A stretch of 64,000 nt of DNA from an uncultured Bacteroides sp. Lineage in GTDB: Bacteria > Bacteroidota > Bacteroidia > Bacteroidales > Bacteroidaceae. Below are positions 7,653 to 15,983 of this stretch, one piece after another. Where the stretch lies: positions 1 to 64,000 of the forward strand of contig NZ_CAUFUE010000028.1 of assembly GCF_959029255.1 (NCBI RefSeq). The letters run 5' to 3'. Position 1 is the stretch's first letter; each line of letters starts with the position of its first letter. The notes beneath the pieces are model-generated. The model was given only the letters and a program-made list of their open reading frames with translations, was not told the DNA's origin and did no database searches. The position numbers were made by a program, and so were the translations under genes.

Positions 7653-8945
7653 ATGAATTTTGTAGAAGAATTAAAATGGCGTGGCATGCTCCACGATATG
7701 ATGCCGGGTACAGAAGAACTTCTGGCTAAGGAACAAGTTACCGCATATATCGGTTTCGACCCTACTGCGGACTCTTTGCACATCGGGCATCTTTGCAGTG
7801 TGATGATATTGCGTCATTTCCAACGCTGCGGACATAAACCGTTGGCATTGATTGGCGGTGCTACGGGTATGATTGGTGACCCTTCAGGAAAATCGGCTGA
7901 ACGTAACCTGCTTACTGAAGAAACCCTGCAGCGCAATATGGCAGGCATGAAGAAACAGTTGAGCAAATTCCTGGACTTTGACTCGGATGCTCCTAATCGT
8001 GCTGAGTTGGTGAACAACTACGATTGGATGAAAAACTTCTCTTTCCTTGATTTTGCACGTGAAGTGGGCAAGCATATCACTGTAAACTATATGATGGCGA
8101 AAGACTCTGTGAAGAAGCGTCTGAACGGTGAGGCCCGTGACGGTCTTTCTTTTACGGAATTCACTTATCAGCTGTTGCAGGGCTACGACTTTTTGCATCT
8201 GTACGAAACCAAAGGCTGTAAGTTGCAAATGGGTGGTTCGGACCAGTGGGGTAACATCACTACAGGTGCCGAGTTGATTCGTCGTACCAATGGCGGTGAA
8301 GTATTTGCCTTGACGAGCCCGCTGATTACGAAAGCTGATGGCGGTAAGTTCGGTAAGACCGAATCAGGAAACATCTGGTTGGATTCCCGCTATACTTCTC
8401 CTTATAAATTCTATCAGTTCTGGCTGAACGTGAGCGATGCCGATGCAGCCCGCTACATCAAGATATTCACCGCTCTGTCCAAAGAAGAAATCGATGCGTT
8501 GATTGCCGAGCATGAAGCTGCTCCTCATTTGCGCGTTCTTCAGAAGCGTCTGGCCAAAGAAGTAACCATTATGGTTCATTCCGAAGAAGATTTCAATGCG
8601 GCCGTTGATGCATCCAATATCCTTTTCGGTAATGCTACTTCCGATGCTTTGAAGAAATTGGATGAAGACACCTTGCTTGCCGTGTTCGAAGGAGTACCCC
8701 AGTTTGAGGTATCCAGAAATGCCTTGTCAGCTGGTGTAAAAGCCGTTGATTTATTCGTAGACAATGCCCCTGTATTCGCTTCTAAAGGCGAAATGCGCAA
8801 GCTTGTACAAGGTGGCGGCGTTTCTTTGAACAAAGAGAAACTGACTGCTTTCGATCAGGTAGTTACCACTGCCGATTTGCTGGATGAAAAATACCTGTTG
8901 GTACAGCGTGGTAAGAAGAATTATTACCTGATTATCGCTAAATAA
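7653..8945 (+). CDS. tyrS: tyrosyl-tRNA synthetase
   Basis: A class I synthetase of 430 residues that charges tRNA-Tyr. HIGH is at residues 43-46, the KMSKS-like loop is KFGKT near residue 233, and the tyrosine-binding stretch GSDQWGN lies near 195. A C-terminal S4 RNA-binding domain begins near residue 360 (KGEMRKLVQGGGVSLN). Full length. It has its own promoter and ends before a perfect palindrome at 8965-8992. Confidence 0.97.
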   Translation: MNFVEELKWRGMLHDMMPGTEELLAKEQVTAYIGFDPTADSLHIGHLCSVMILRHFQRCGHKPLALIGGATGMIGDPSGKSAERNLLTEETLQRNMAGMKKQLSKFLDFDSDAPNRAELVNNYDWMKNFSFLDFAREVGKHITVNYMMAKDSVKKRLNGEARDGLSFTEFTYQLLQGYDFLHLYETKGCKLQMGGSDQWGNITTGAELIRRTNGGEVFALTSPLITKADGGKFGKTESGNIWLDSRYTSPYKFYQFWLNVSDADAARYIKIFTALSKEEIDALIAEHEAAPHLRVLQKRLAKEVTIMVHSEEDFNAAVDASNILFGNATSDALKKLDEDTLLAVFEGVPQFEVSRNALSAGVKAVDLFVDNAPVFASKGEMRKLVQGGGVSLNKEKLTAFDQVVTTADLLDEKYLLVQRGKKNYYLIIAK

Positions 8946-8964
8946 CAGGAGATACGAAAAAATA

Positions 8965-8992
8965 GTCCCGAAATATTTGCATATTTCGGGAC
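8965..8992. promoter_or_regulatory. perfect 12-bp palindrome between tyrS and tRNA-Gln
   Basis: GTCCCGAAATAT / ATATTTCGGGAC with a TTGC loop. It could end tyrS transcription, but no T-run follows, and its loop contains most of the -33 TTTG of the tRNA promoter. It may therefore act as an operator or as a dual-use site. Confidence 0.6.
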
Positions 8993-9007
8993 ATACTTCT
9001 ATCTTTG
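8976..9007 (+). promoter_or_regulatory. promoter of tRNA-Gln
   Basis: TTTG (8976-8979), a 20-bp spacer, then TATCTTTG (9000-9007); the tRNA begins 30 bases downstream. Confidence 0.75.
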
Positions 9008-9036
9008 CACCGCTTTTTAACAGAAAGCCCTATGTT

Positions 9037-9107
9037 TGGACTATGGTGTAATGGTAGCACAACAGGTTTTGGTTCTGTTTGACCAGGTTCGAGTCCTGGT
9101 AGTCCAA
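9037..9107 (+). tRNA. tRNA-Gln (anticodon TTG)
   Basis: The cloverleaf folds cleanly: acceptor TGGACTA / TAGTCCA, D arm with GTGTAATGGTAGCAC, anticodon stem ACAGG/TCTGT with loop TTTTGGT (anticodon TTG), and T arm CCAGG-TTCGAGT-CCTGG. The 3' CCA is not encoded. Single gene with its own promoter and terminator. Confidence 0.97.
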
Positions 9108-9117
9108 CAACTAAGAA

Positions 9118-9153
9118 AGCTCTGATAATCGATGATTGTCGGAGCTTTTTTTT
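9118..9153 (+). terminator. terminator of tRNA-Gln
   Basis: A 13-bp stem (AGCTCTGATAATC / GATTGTCGGAGCT, with G-U pairs) and a GAT loop, followed by eight Ts. Confidence 0.85.
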
Positions 9154-9169
9154 AACTAATCCATAAGTT

Positions 9170-9253
9170 GTGCCACCCTATTGGCACAACTTTGCCACTA
9201 TATTGGCACAGTCGTGCCAGTAGGGTGGCAACACCGTGCCAATAAAGTGGCAC
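9170..9253. repeat. array of four 18-bp palindromes with exact 22-bp spacing
   Basis: Units at 9170, 9192, 9214 and 9236 each read as near-palindromes of the form GTGCCA-N6-TGGCAC: GTGCCACCCTATTGGCAC, TTGCCACTATATTGGCAC, GTGCCAGTAGGGTGGCAA, GTGCCAATAAAGTGGCAC. The linkers are always 4 bases. The array lies between two convergent transcription units (tRNA-Gln and the MutS-like gene). No ORF is present. Confidence 0.9.
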
Positions 9254-9285
9254 AATACTGAAACAAAAGCAGAGGTGCGGGGCAC

Positions 9286-10794
9286 TTAATTGGAAAGATA
9301 TAAGTGCGCGCTTTGAGTCAGTTCAGGAGGATATCCGCAACTTTCCAATAACTTGATTGCGTTTCGTTCCGTTGTAATGCCCCTCTTCAGCTTGTAGTCA
9401 AAGTATAGAGCATCCTCTTTTACGGACTCACAGAAATGATATAACTCATAATCAGCGCTTAAAAGTTCAGAGAGCTCTATATCGTGTGAAGAGGTGAGGA
9501 CTAAATTCCCTTTTTCTGCCAACCAGGACAGAACGGCTTGTGTAATGGCAATTCTTTCTTGGGTGTTGGTGCCTTTGAACAACTCATCAAGAAGGAACAT
9601 GCAGTTGCCATTGCTTTGACTGACGAAATCTTTGATGGTCAGCACTTCCTGCATAAAGTAACTTTTGCCTTCCGTAAGGCTGTCGTTCTGGCGGATGGAC
9701 GAGAGGAGGAGCAAGCCGGTATCTATTTCGAAGCATCGGGCAAAACAAGTATTCAGGACTTTGGCTGTCAATAGATTGATGCCGATGGTTCTGATGAAAC
9801 TCGTTTTACCGGACATGTTCGAACCGGTTATCAATGCGGATTTATCATGCAGAATGAAGTCATTCGTTACACAATCTTCTATTAAAGGATGATATACTGC
9901 CTGGGCACGTAGCCGCTCTCCTTCTCTGTTTTTCTCCGGCAGACAGTAGTAAGGCAGCGTCTCCCTGAGCTCTGTCACAGAGACAACCATATCGAGGAAA
10001 CCTACGAAACGGTAGATGTTGTGAATGGCATAAATCTTGTCTTTCAGTAAATCGGAAGTTCTGCTCACAGCGTAAGCTTCATGCAGAAAGAATATCCGTA
10101 CTTGTTCGGCGATGAGGTAAGCTATAATAGCCATATCACTCTCCAGGCGGAGGTTGAAGCGGAAGTAAGAGAGGTATCGTTTCAGTCCTTTCACAACTTT
10201 GAGGTCGTTTGCTATATCAGGATCGGTGGCGGATAATTCCTGCTTTTGTGCCAGTTGTTCCGCCTTTTTAACCAGTTGAAGAAGTTGCGGAATGGAGAAA
10301 TAATATTCTTGTATTTTGGCTTTGTTATGGTAGTGCAGAAAGGCATTTGCGAGAAAAGAACAAATAAGCGGGATAAGGACTATCAGCGAGTGCATAGCGA
10401 GCATCAAGGCAAGAAAGAATAAAGGAAGAAAACGGCAGACTTGAATGCAATGTTTCTCCCACAAGGGCATGTTGATAACCGGACTTTCCAGGATGGATGT
10501 TATGGAATAAGCGTCCGGATGTTTTAGCTTGTCCAGTGTCTCCGTCACAAACTTGCGTAGTTCACTATCGTTGGATAAAGTTGCGATGAGCTTTTCCTGC
10601 TTATCCATGCCCGAAGCCTTGCCCGATAATAGAAAATAATATAGGTATTGCCGGCCTATGCAAGAATGGCAATTGTCGAGCCTTTCAAACAGCTCATCCA
10701 GATTCAAGTCTTCCGCACAGTTTGCCGGTAGAATCAGCTTGTCGCATTTCTCTTTAAAATGGAGATAACCGGATTTTTCAGGTAGTTTGCTCAT
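9286..10794 (-). CDS. MutS-like ATPase with transmembrane segments
   Basis: The 502-residue protein has the MutS C-terminal ATPase: Walker A GSNMSGKTS (about residues 324-332), then FLLDELFKGTNTQERI as Walker B and the following loop. The N-terminal mismatch-recognition domain of true MutS is absent. Two hydrophobic segments at about residues 122-156 (LPLFFLALMLAMHSLIVLI and following) suggest membrane anchoring, as in the short Bacteroidota MutS-related proteins. The role in DNA repair is unproven. I place the start at 10794 (MSKLPEKSG) because a TAnnTTTG promoter lies at 10816-10823, which would make the upstream in-frame ATG at 10869 untranscribed. Confidence 0.85.
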   Translation of the reverse strand: MSKLPEKSGYLHFKEKCDKLILPANCAEDLNLDELFERLDNCHSCIGRQYLYYFLLSGKASGMDKQEKLIATLSNDSELRKFVTETLDKLKHPDAYSITSILESPVINMPLWEKHCIQVCRFLPLFFLALMLAMHSLIVLIPLICSFLANAFLHYHNKAKIQEYYFSIPQLLQLVKKAEQLAQKQELSATDPDIANDLKVVKGLKRYLSYFRFNLRLESDMAIIAYLIAEQVRIFFLHEAYAVSRTSDLLKDKIYAIHNIYRFVGFLDMVVSVTELRETLPYYCLPEKNREGERLRAQAVYHPLIEDCVTNDFILHDKSALITGSNMSGKTSFIRTIGINLLTAKVLNTCFARCFEIDTGLLLLSSIRQNDSLTEGKSYFMQEVLTIKDFVSQSNGNCMFLLDELFKGTNTQERIAITQAVLSWLAEKGNLVLTSSHDIELSELLSADYELYHFCESVKEDALYFDYKLKRGITTERNAIKLLESCGYPPELTQSAHLYLSN

Positions 10795-10815
10795 TTTCTT
10801 TATGTAGGTTGAGTA

Positions 10816-10823
10816 CAAAACTA
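10816..10823 (-). promoter_or_regulatory. -7 element of the MutS-like gene
   Basis: On the minus strand the site reads TAGTTTTG (TAnnTTTG), 22 bases before the ATG at 10794. It supports the shorter start. A -33 candidate TTG lies about 20 bp upstream. Confidence 0.55.
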
Positions 10824-10898
10824 ATGATTTTTTCTTTCTTTGTACAATATTGACAGATAATTGGAACAAAAAAGCAATGTATTGCCGTTTTCTTTTGC

Positions 10899-10906
10899 TA
10901 CATTTG
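10899..10906 (+). promoter_or_regulatory. -7 element of kduI
   Basis: TACATTTG fits TAnnTTTG and lies 65 bases before the chosen kduI ATG, leaving a leader of about 55 bases. It makes the in-frame GTG at 10911 unlikely as a start. Confidence 0.5.
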
Positions 10907-10970
10907 CATCGTGTACGTAAACGACGTGCAATCTGATAACCGGATTTATAACTTAAAACGTAATAAAATC

Positions 10971-11813
10971 ATGAAAACGAACTATGAAATTCGCTATGCA
11001 GCGCATCCGGAAGATGCTAAAAGCTACGATACAAAAAGAATCCGTCGCGATTTCCTTATAGAGAAGGTATTCTCCCCGAACGAGGTTAATATGGTATATT
11101 CCATGTACGACCGTATGGTGGTAGGCGGTGCCATGCCGGTAGGCGAGGTGCTGAGTCTCGAGGCTATCGACCCTTTGAAGGCTCCTTACTTCCTGACCCG
11201 TCGCGAAATGGGTATATTCAATGTGGGCGGTCCCGGTGTCGTGAAAGCCGGAAACGCTGTATTCGAGCTGGATTATAAGGAAGCGCTCTACTTGGGTTCG
11301 GGTGACCGTGAAGTCACTTTCGAGAGCCTGGATGCCGCCAAGCCTGCAAAGTTCTACTTTAATTCAGTGACCGCTCATCGTAACTATCCCGATAAGAGGG
11401 TGACGAAGAAAGAAGCTGTAGTAGCCGAAATGGGTAGTCTGGAAGGCTCTAACCACCGTAACATCAACAAGATGCTGGTAAATCAGGTGCTGCCTACCTG
11501 CCAGTTGCAGATGGGTATGACGGAACTGGCTCCGGGCAGTGTATGGAACACGATGCCTGCGCATGTGCATAGCCGCCGTATGGAAGCGTATTTCTACTTT
11601 GAAATCCCCGAAGAGCATGCCATTTGCCACTTTATGGGCGAGGTAGACGAAACACGCCACGTCTGGATGAAGGGCGACCAGGCTGTCTTGTCACCCGAAT
11701 GGTCTATCCACTCTGCCGCCGCAACTCACAATTATACCTTTATATGGGGGATGGGTGGTGAGAACCTGGACTATGGCGACCAAGATTTCTCTTTGATAAC
11801 CGATTTGAAATAA
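10971..11813 (+). CDS. kduI: 5-dehydro-4-deoxy-D-glucuronate isomerase
   Basis: A 280-residue KduI that converts 5-keto-4-deoxyuronate to 2,5-diketo-3-deoxygluconate, a step in using the unsaturated uronates released by polysaccharide lyases. It has the zinc-binding cupin pattern (HVHSRRMEAYFYFE near residue 198, and the later IHSAAATHNY). The N-terminus MKTNYEIRYAAHPEDAKSYD is typical. The next gene, a dehydrogenase, follows after 85 bases and catalyses the next step. Confidence 0.95.
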   Translation: MKTNYEIRYAAHPEDAKSYDTKRIRRDFLIEKVFSPNEVNMVYSMYDRMVVGGAMPVGEVLSLEAIDPLKAPYFLTRREMGIFNVGGPGVVKAGNAVFELDYKEALYLGSGDREVTFESLDAAKPAKFYFNSVTAHRNYPDKRVTKKEAVVAEMGSLEGSNHRNINKMLVNQVLPTCQLQMGMTELAPGSVWNTMPAHVHSRRMEAYFYFEIPEEHAICHFMGEVDETRHVWMKGDQAVLSPEWSIHSAAATHNYTFIWGMGGENLDYGDQDFSLITDLK

Positions 11814-11898
11814 GAATAGTAAGTGAAACGGCTTTGCCGTTCGTATTTTTAGATAATAATCAGCAATAACATTTTTCAACCTAAAATAAATAAACATC

Positions 11899-12702
11899 AT
11901 GAATCAGTATTTGAATTTTTCTTTGGAAGGTAAAGTAGCCCTCGTTACAGGTGCTTCTTATGGTATCGGTTTTGCTATCGCTTCAGCATTTGCAGAACAA
12001 GGTGCGAAAATCTGTTTCAACGACATCAACCAGGAACTGGTAGACAAAGGTTTGGCTTCATACGCTGCCAAAGGCATCCAGGCTCACGGCTATGTATGCG
12101 ACGTAACCGATGAAGCTGCTGTCCAGGCTATGGTAGCTACTATTGAGAAAGAAGTTGGTACTATTGATATCCTTGTGAACAATGCCGGTATCATCCGTCG
12201 TGTTCCTATGCACGAAATGGAAGCTGCTGACTTCCGCAGAGTTATTGACATTGACTTGAATGCGCCGTTCATCGTTTCTAAGGCTGTGTTGCCCGCTATG
12301 ATGAAGAAGGGTCACGGTAAAATCATCAACATCTGTTCTATGATGTCCGAACTGGGTCGTGAGACCGTATCTGCATACGCTGCCGCTAAGGGTGGTTTGA
12401 AGATGTTGACTCGTAACATCTGTTCTGAATATGGTGAATACAACATCCAGTGTAATGGCATCGGCCCGGGTTACATCGCTACTCCTCAAACTGCTCCTCT
12501 GCGTGAAAAGCAAGCTGACGGCAGCCGTCATCCGTTCGATACATTTATCTGCGCCAAGACTCCGGCCGGCCGTTGGTTGGATCCTGAAGAACTGACAGGT
12601 CCTGCTGTGTTCCTCGCTTCTGAAGCTTCTAACGCCGTTAACGGACATATCCTTTATGTAGACGGTGGTATCCTGGCTTATATTGGTAAACAACCTAAAT
12701 AA
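11899..12702 (+). CDS. kduD: SDR dehydrogenase, KduD / gluconate 5-dehydrogenase type
   Basis: A 267-residue short-chain dehydrogenase. The NAD-binding TGASYGIG is near residues 18-25, NNAG near 94, and the catalytic SAYAAAKGG near 157-165. Placed after kduI, it most likely reduces 2,5-diketo-3-deoxygluconate to 2-keto-3-deoxygluconate. Annotators also call such proteins gluconate 5-dehydrogenase; context favours KduD. A terminator hairpin follows at 12719. Confidence 0.88.
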   Translation: MNQYLNFSLEGKVALVTGASYGIGFAIASAFAEQGAKICFNDINQELVDKGLASYAAKGIQAHGYVCDVTDEAAVQAMVATIEKEVGTIDILVNNAGIIRRVPMHEMEAADFRRVIDIDLNAPFIVSKAVLPAMMKKGHGKIINICSMMSELGRETVSAYAAAKGGLKMLTRNICSEYGEYNIQCNGIGPGYIATPQTAPLREKQADGSRHPFDTFICAKTPAGRWLDPEELTGPAVFLASEASNAVNGHILYVDGGILAYIGKQPK

Positions 12703-12718
12703 AAGGTGATAAAGTGGT

Positions 12719-12765
12719 AAGGCGGTAAGTGATGGGAAATATTACTTTACCGCCTTATTTTTTTT
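12719..12765 (+). terminator. terminator after kduD
   Basis: Stem AAGGCGGTAAGT... / ...ACTTTACCGCCTT followed by nine Ts (12757-12765). It sits between kduD and the DUF4861 gene, so the latter may depend partly on read-through or its own promoter. Confidence 0.7.
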
Positions 12766-12828
12766 CACATTACTACATTTATACATTACCACATTGCTAC
12801 ATTTATACATTATCACATTACTACATTT
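12766..12828. repeat. three 24-bp tandem repeats in the leader of the DUF4861 gene
   Basis: Copies begin at 12766, 12790 and 12814 with the core CACATTACTACATTTATACA. The array reaches to 6 bases before the ATG at 12834, so it occupies the place of the ribosome binding site. An in-frame upstream ATG at 12729 would translate the repeat and is rejected. Confidence 0.8.
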
Positions 12829-12833
12829 TTATT

Positions 12834-14066
12834 ATGAAGAAACTTCTTTTATTATGTATGACGGCTTTGTTTTGCTTTGCTTGCAGCGAAAGCAAGACAG
12901 TAACTGTAACAGTTACCAATCCGTTGGCTATAGAGCGCTCTAACGAAATGATAGAGGTGTCTATGGCAGAAATCTCCAATCGACTGAACTTGGCAGACAC
13001 GGCACAAATCGTAGTGTTGAATGCTGATGGCATGCAAGTGCCCTATCAAATTACATACGATGAGAAAGTGATTTTCCCGGTTACGGTAGCTGCCAATGGC
13101 AATGCCGCCTATACCATCAAAGCAGGCACTCCTGAGACTTTCGACGTAAAAGCTTGCGGTAAGTACTATCCTAACCGCCTCGATGACGTTGCTTGGGAAA
13201 ATGACCTTGTAGGTTTCCGCGCTTACGGTCCCGCTTTGCAGGCAAGGGGCGAACGTGGCTATGGCTATGACCTGTTTACCAAGAGAGATACTACCGAACC
13301 GATGTTGGAGGGTATGTATGCCAAAGAAACCGATAAAGCCAGACGTGCCGAACTGAACGAATTGAAAAAGACCGATCCGGAAACTGCCGGTAAGCTTCTG
13401 CGTGAAATGTCTTACCACATCGACCACGGACATGGTATGGACTGCTATGCAGTGGGTCCTACGCTCGGTGCAGGTGTGGCCGCATTGATGGTGAACGACA
13501 CGATTGTTTATCCGTGGTGCTACAAAGAGCAGGAAATCCTGGATAACGGTCCATTGCGTTTCACTGCGAAGCTGGTGTTCAATCCTCTCAATGTGAAAGG
13601 TGACACAACAGTTGTGGAAACTCGCTTGATTACGCTCGATGCCGGTTCTCATCTCAACAAGACCGCCGTGTCCTATAGCAACCTGAAAGAAACCCTTCCG
13701 ATTGTTGCAGGTATCGTGTTGCACGAGCCCGACGGAGCTGTAGTTGCCAATGCCGCTGATGGTTACATAACCTATGTAGACCCGACGAATGGCCCCAACA
13801 ACGGTAAGATTTTTGTAGGCGCCGCCGTGCCTGCGGTTGTAAAGGAAGCCAAGGCCGTTCTTTTCTCTGAACAAGAGAAGAAACAACGCAATAATGCTGA
13901 CGGACACGTACTCGCTATCAGCGACTATGAACCGGGCTCTGACTATGTATACTATTGGGGATTTGCTTGGGATAAGGCAGATATCAAGACACCTGAAGCT
14001 TGGAACCAATATATGGCGGACTTTGCGCAGAAGGTACGCAATCCGTTGACGGTGACAATAAATTAA
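12834..14066 (+). CDS. DUF4861 domain lipoprotein
   Basis: A 410-residue protein with a lipoprotein signal (KKLLLLCMTALFCFACSES). DUF4861 proteins commonly accompany kduI/kduD and polysaccharide lyase genes in Bacteroidota and are thought to take part in pectin or uronate use, but no reaction is established that I can assert. The start is the ATG at 12834 that gives a proper signal peptide; the longer frame runs through tandem repeats. Confidence 0.85.
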   Translation: MKKLLLLCMTALFCFACSESKTVTVTVTNPLAIERSNEMIEVSMAEISNRLNLADTAQIVVLNADGMQVPYQITYDEKVIFPVTVAANGNAAYTIKAGTPETFDVKACGKYYPNRLDDVAWENDLVGFRAYGPALQARGERGYGYDLFTKRDTTEPMLEGMYAKETDKARRAELNELKKTDPETAGKLLREMSYHIDHGHGMDCYAVGPTLGAGVAALMVNDTIVYPWCYKEQEILDNGPLRFTAKLVFNPLNVKGDTTVVETRLITLDAGSHLNKTAVSYSNLKETLPIVAGIVLHEPDGAVVANAADGYITYVDPTNGPNNGKIFVGAAVPAVVKEAKAVLFSEQEKKQRNNADGHVLAISDYEPGSDYVYYWGFAWDKADIKTPEAWNQYMADFAQKVRNPLTVTIN

Positions 14067-14130
14067 TGATAAAGAGAACTCCGGGCTATGATTTATTTCT
14101 ACAAAAGAAGATAAGCTGCGGAATTTATTT

Positions 14131-14138
14131 TATCTTTG
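14131..14138 (+). promoter_or_regulatory. -7 element of the membrane protein gene
   Basis: TATCTTTG fits TAnnTTTG and lies 45 bases before the ATG at 14183. No convincing -33 element is seen. Confidence 0.5.
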
Positions 14139-14182
14139 CCATTGTAAAACAATTTATCTTTAATTTTAAATAATCTGATATT

Positions 14183-15055
14183 ATGGAAGAAAAAGTAAAG
14201 AAACAAAAGTTCTTGCAACTGCAATTCTGCATGTTACTGTTAATGTGTACTTTGTTGCCGGACTTAGGCTCACTTATCGGGATACCCAATTTTGACATTC
14301 CGGTATTTTGCTGTCAGCTTGTAGGTATCATTGGCGGCGCAATGGCGTTGTATAGTTTTCACAAGGGAGCCGGACCGGTTCCGACACCATTCTTGGCGCT
14401 TGCCGGTGGAGGTATGCTCATTGCTGCGTTGACATTGATTCCTGATATGCCGGGATGGTTGAATTATATCGCCCTGATAGCTTTGTTGGTTGCTTTGTTT
14501 ATGAGTAAGGGCAACTTAGGCATAGAATGGAAGAGTAGTGGCAGCCAAGGGGCTTATCTTATTCTGATAGCCATATTGCTGCATGTTTATGACAGTATCG
14601 GTGACTCCACCTTGACCGGCATTGCCGCATTGGTAGGTTTGGTACTTTACTTCATAGGACTGGGTAAACTCAAAGACTCTTTGGATGCCGATGGCGCCAA
14701 AGGTGCTTCACGCTTGAAGATAGCTGTGATACTGGGCATTGTAGCCGTGGTATTCGGTTGGATTCCTTTGTTGGGAGGCATCATTGCAGGTATTCTGCTG
14801 ATTATCGGGTTTATCTTTGAATTCCTGGGATATGGCAATATGAAACAATCCGCTTCGCTTGGTGCAGAGGGGCAGGAAGGTGCAGGCAAGCTGCGTATCA
14901 GCATGATTATTTTGTTGGTAGCGGCAGTTATCAACTTATTCCCGTTGACGGGTATGATTGTTGGACTTATTTCTTTGGTGGCACTTTATCTGGTGTTCAA
15001 GGGCTGGACTATGGTGCTTCTGGGACTGGAGAACGAAGTTGAGAAAGCTGCATAA
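14183..15055 (+). CDS. polytopic membrane protein with internal duplication, function unknown
   Basis: A 290-residue, very hydrophobic protein with about eight predicted membrane segments. Two related blocks, LGKLKDSLDADGAKGASRLK and YGNMKQSASLGAEGQEGAGK, each precede a pair of hydrophobic helices, so the C-terminal half seems to have arisen by duplication. I recognise no family. It stands alone between a TAnnTTTG element and a strong terminator. Confidence 0.7.
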   Translation: MEEKVKKQKFLQLQFCMLLLMCTLLPDLGSLIGIPNFDIPVFCCQLVGIIGGAMALYSFHKGAGPVPTPFLALAGGGMLIAALTLIPDMPGWLNYIALIALLVALFMSKGNLGIEWKSSGSQGAYLILIAILLHVYDSIGDSTLTGIAALVGLVLYFIGLGKLKDSLDADGAKGASRLKIAVILGIVAVVFGWIPLLGGIIAGILLIIGFIFEFLGYGNMKQSASLGAEGQEGAGKLRISMIILLVAAVINLFPLTGMIVGLISLVALYLVFKGWTMVLLGLENEVEKAA

Positions 15056-15076
15056 GCTTATTTCTCTCTTATAATA

Positions 15077-15120
15077 AAAACGTCAGGAGGTTGTATCAAA
15101 ACCCTCCTGACGTTTTCTTT
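15077..15120 (+). terminator. terminator of the membrane protein gene
   Basis: A 14-bp perfect stem (AAAACGTCAGGAGG / CCTCCTGACGTTTT) with a 12-base loop, followed by a T-rich stretch. Confidence 0.85.
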
Positions 15121-15191
15121 TAGGCGCGAATTACGCGAATTTCACGGATTTAGTTTGTTAAATCCGCGTTATTCCGCGTAATCCGCGCCTA
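15121..15191. repeat. dispersed inverted repeat of the GGATTACACGGATTTCACGG family
   Basis: The arms TAGGCGCGAATTACGCGAAT... and the reverse complement ending ...TCCGCGCCTA enclose a 6-base loop. Related copies are at 30723-30804, 30902-30926 and 57050-57133. Confidence 0.75.
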
Positions 15192-15314
15192 ATATTATAG
15201 CATTATGAAAGTGCCCGTATGCTTTTAACTCATCTTCCTTCAGTCAGTCTATCAGATACGAGCCTTCAATCTATAAGACTCTATATATGCAAACAACTTT
15301 TCTTAACCGCTGCC

Positions 15315-15971
15315 TTACAGCATCTTAAACTCATATCCCTCTTCCTTCAGGAACTCTATCGCACGGGGCAGCGCATATTGTAGGTTTCCGTTACACCAAG
15401 ACTTCAGCGAGTCGTGGAAGGTAATGATAGACCCATTGCGTGCATACCTCATTACATTGGCAAGCACTTGCGGTCCCCGGAGCTTCTTACTGTAATCACG
15501 GGTCACCAAATCCCACATCACGATTTTGAAGTGGCGTTTCAGTTTCATGTATTGCCCCGCAAACATGTGTCCGTGAGGCGGTCGGAACAGCAACGGATAG
15601 AGAACTTTCTCCACATTGCAGTTGATATCTCCACCCATTTCCATGAAGATTTTCGCTTGTTCCGTATTTCCTAAATAATTCTTGGCGGTATATTCAAACC
15701 CCCGGATATGATTGAACGTATGGTTGCCGATGCGATGTCCCCGCTCTACAACCATGCGAAATTCATCGGGATGCTTGCGTATATTGTCACCTACCATGAA
15801 GAAGGTGGCTTTTATCTCATGCTTATCGAGTAAATCAAGCACCCAGGGCGTCACCTCGGGAATAGGTCCGTCATCGAAAGTCAGGTAAACGGCTTTCTCG
15901 TTCGGATCCATTCTCCAGATGGCGCTGGGATATAGCTTGCGAAAAAACTCAGGCGGTTGTTCTATAAACAC
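15315..15971 (-). CDS. polysaccharide deacetylase family protein (NodB homology domain)
   Basis: A 218-residue carbohydrate esterase 4-like protein. The NodB motifs are present: TFDDGP near residue 32, HTFNH near 87 (zinc histidines), RPPHG near 131, and a final HDS near 190. Such enzymes remove N-acetyl or O-acetyl groups from peptidoglycan or other glycans. No signal peptide is evident, so its cellular location is open. It starts 12 bases after the stop of the DUF2723 gene and is probably in one operon with it. Confidence 0.9.
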   Translation of the reverse strand: MFIEQPPEFFRKLYPSAIWRMDPNEKAVYLTFDDGPIPEVTPWVLDLLDKHEIKATFFMVGDNIRKHPDEFRMVVERGHRIGNHTFNHIRGFEYTAKNYLGNTEQAKIFMEMGGDINCNVEKVLYPLLFRPPHGHMFAGQYMKLKRHFKIVMWDLVTRDYSKKLRGPQVLANVMRYARNGSIITFHDSLKSWCNGNLQYALPRAIEFLKEEGYEFKML

Positions 15972-15983
15972 GTCATTAGCAGT

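Noticed and set aside
8965..8992. simple intrinsic terminator of tyrS
   Set aside because: No T-run follows and the -33 of the tRNA promoter is in the loop, so I list it as a regulatory palindrome instead.
12852..14009. 385-codon open frame on the minus strand
   Set aside because: It is the exact antisense of the DUF4861 lipoprotein gene, which has a signal peptide and normal codon use; the antisense frame has no motif or ribosome site.
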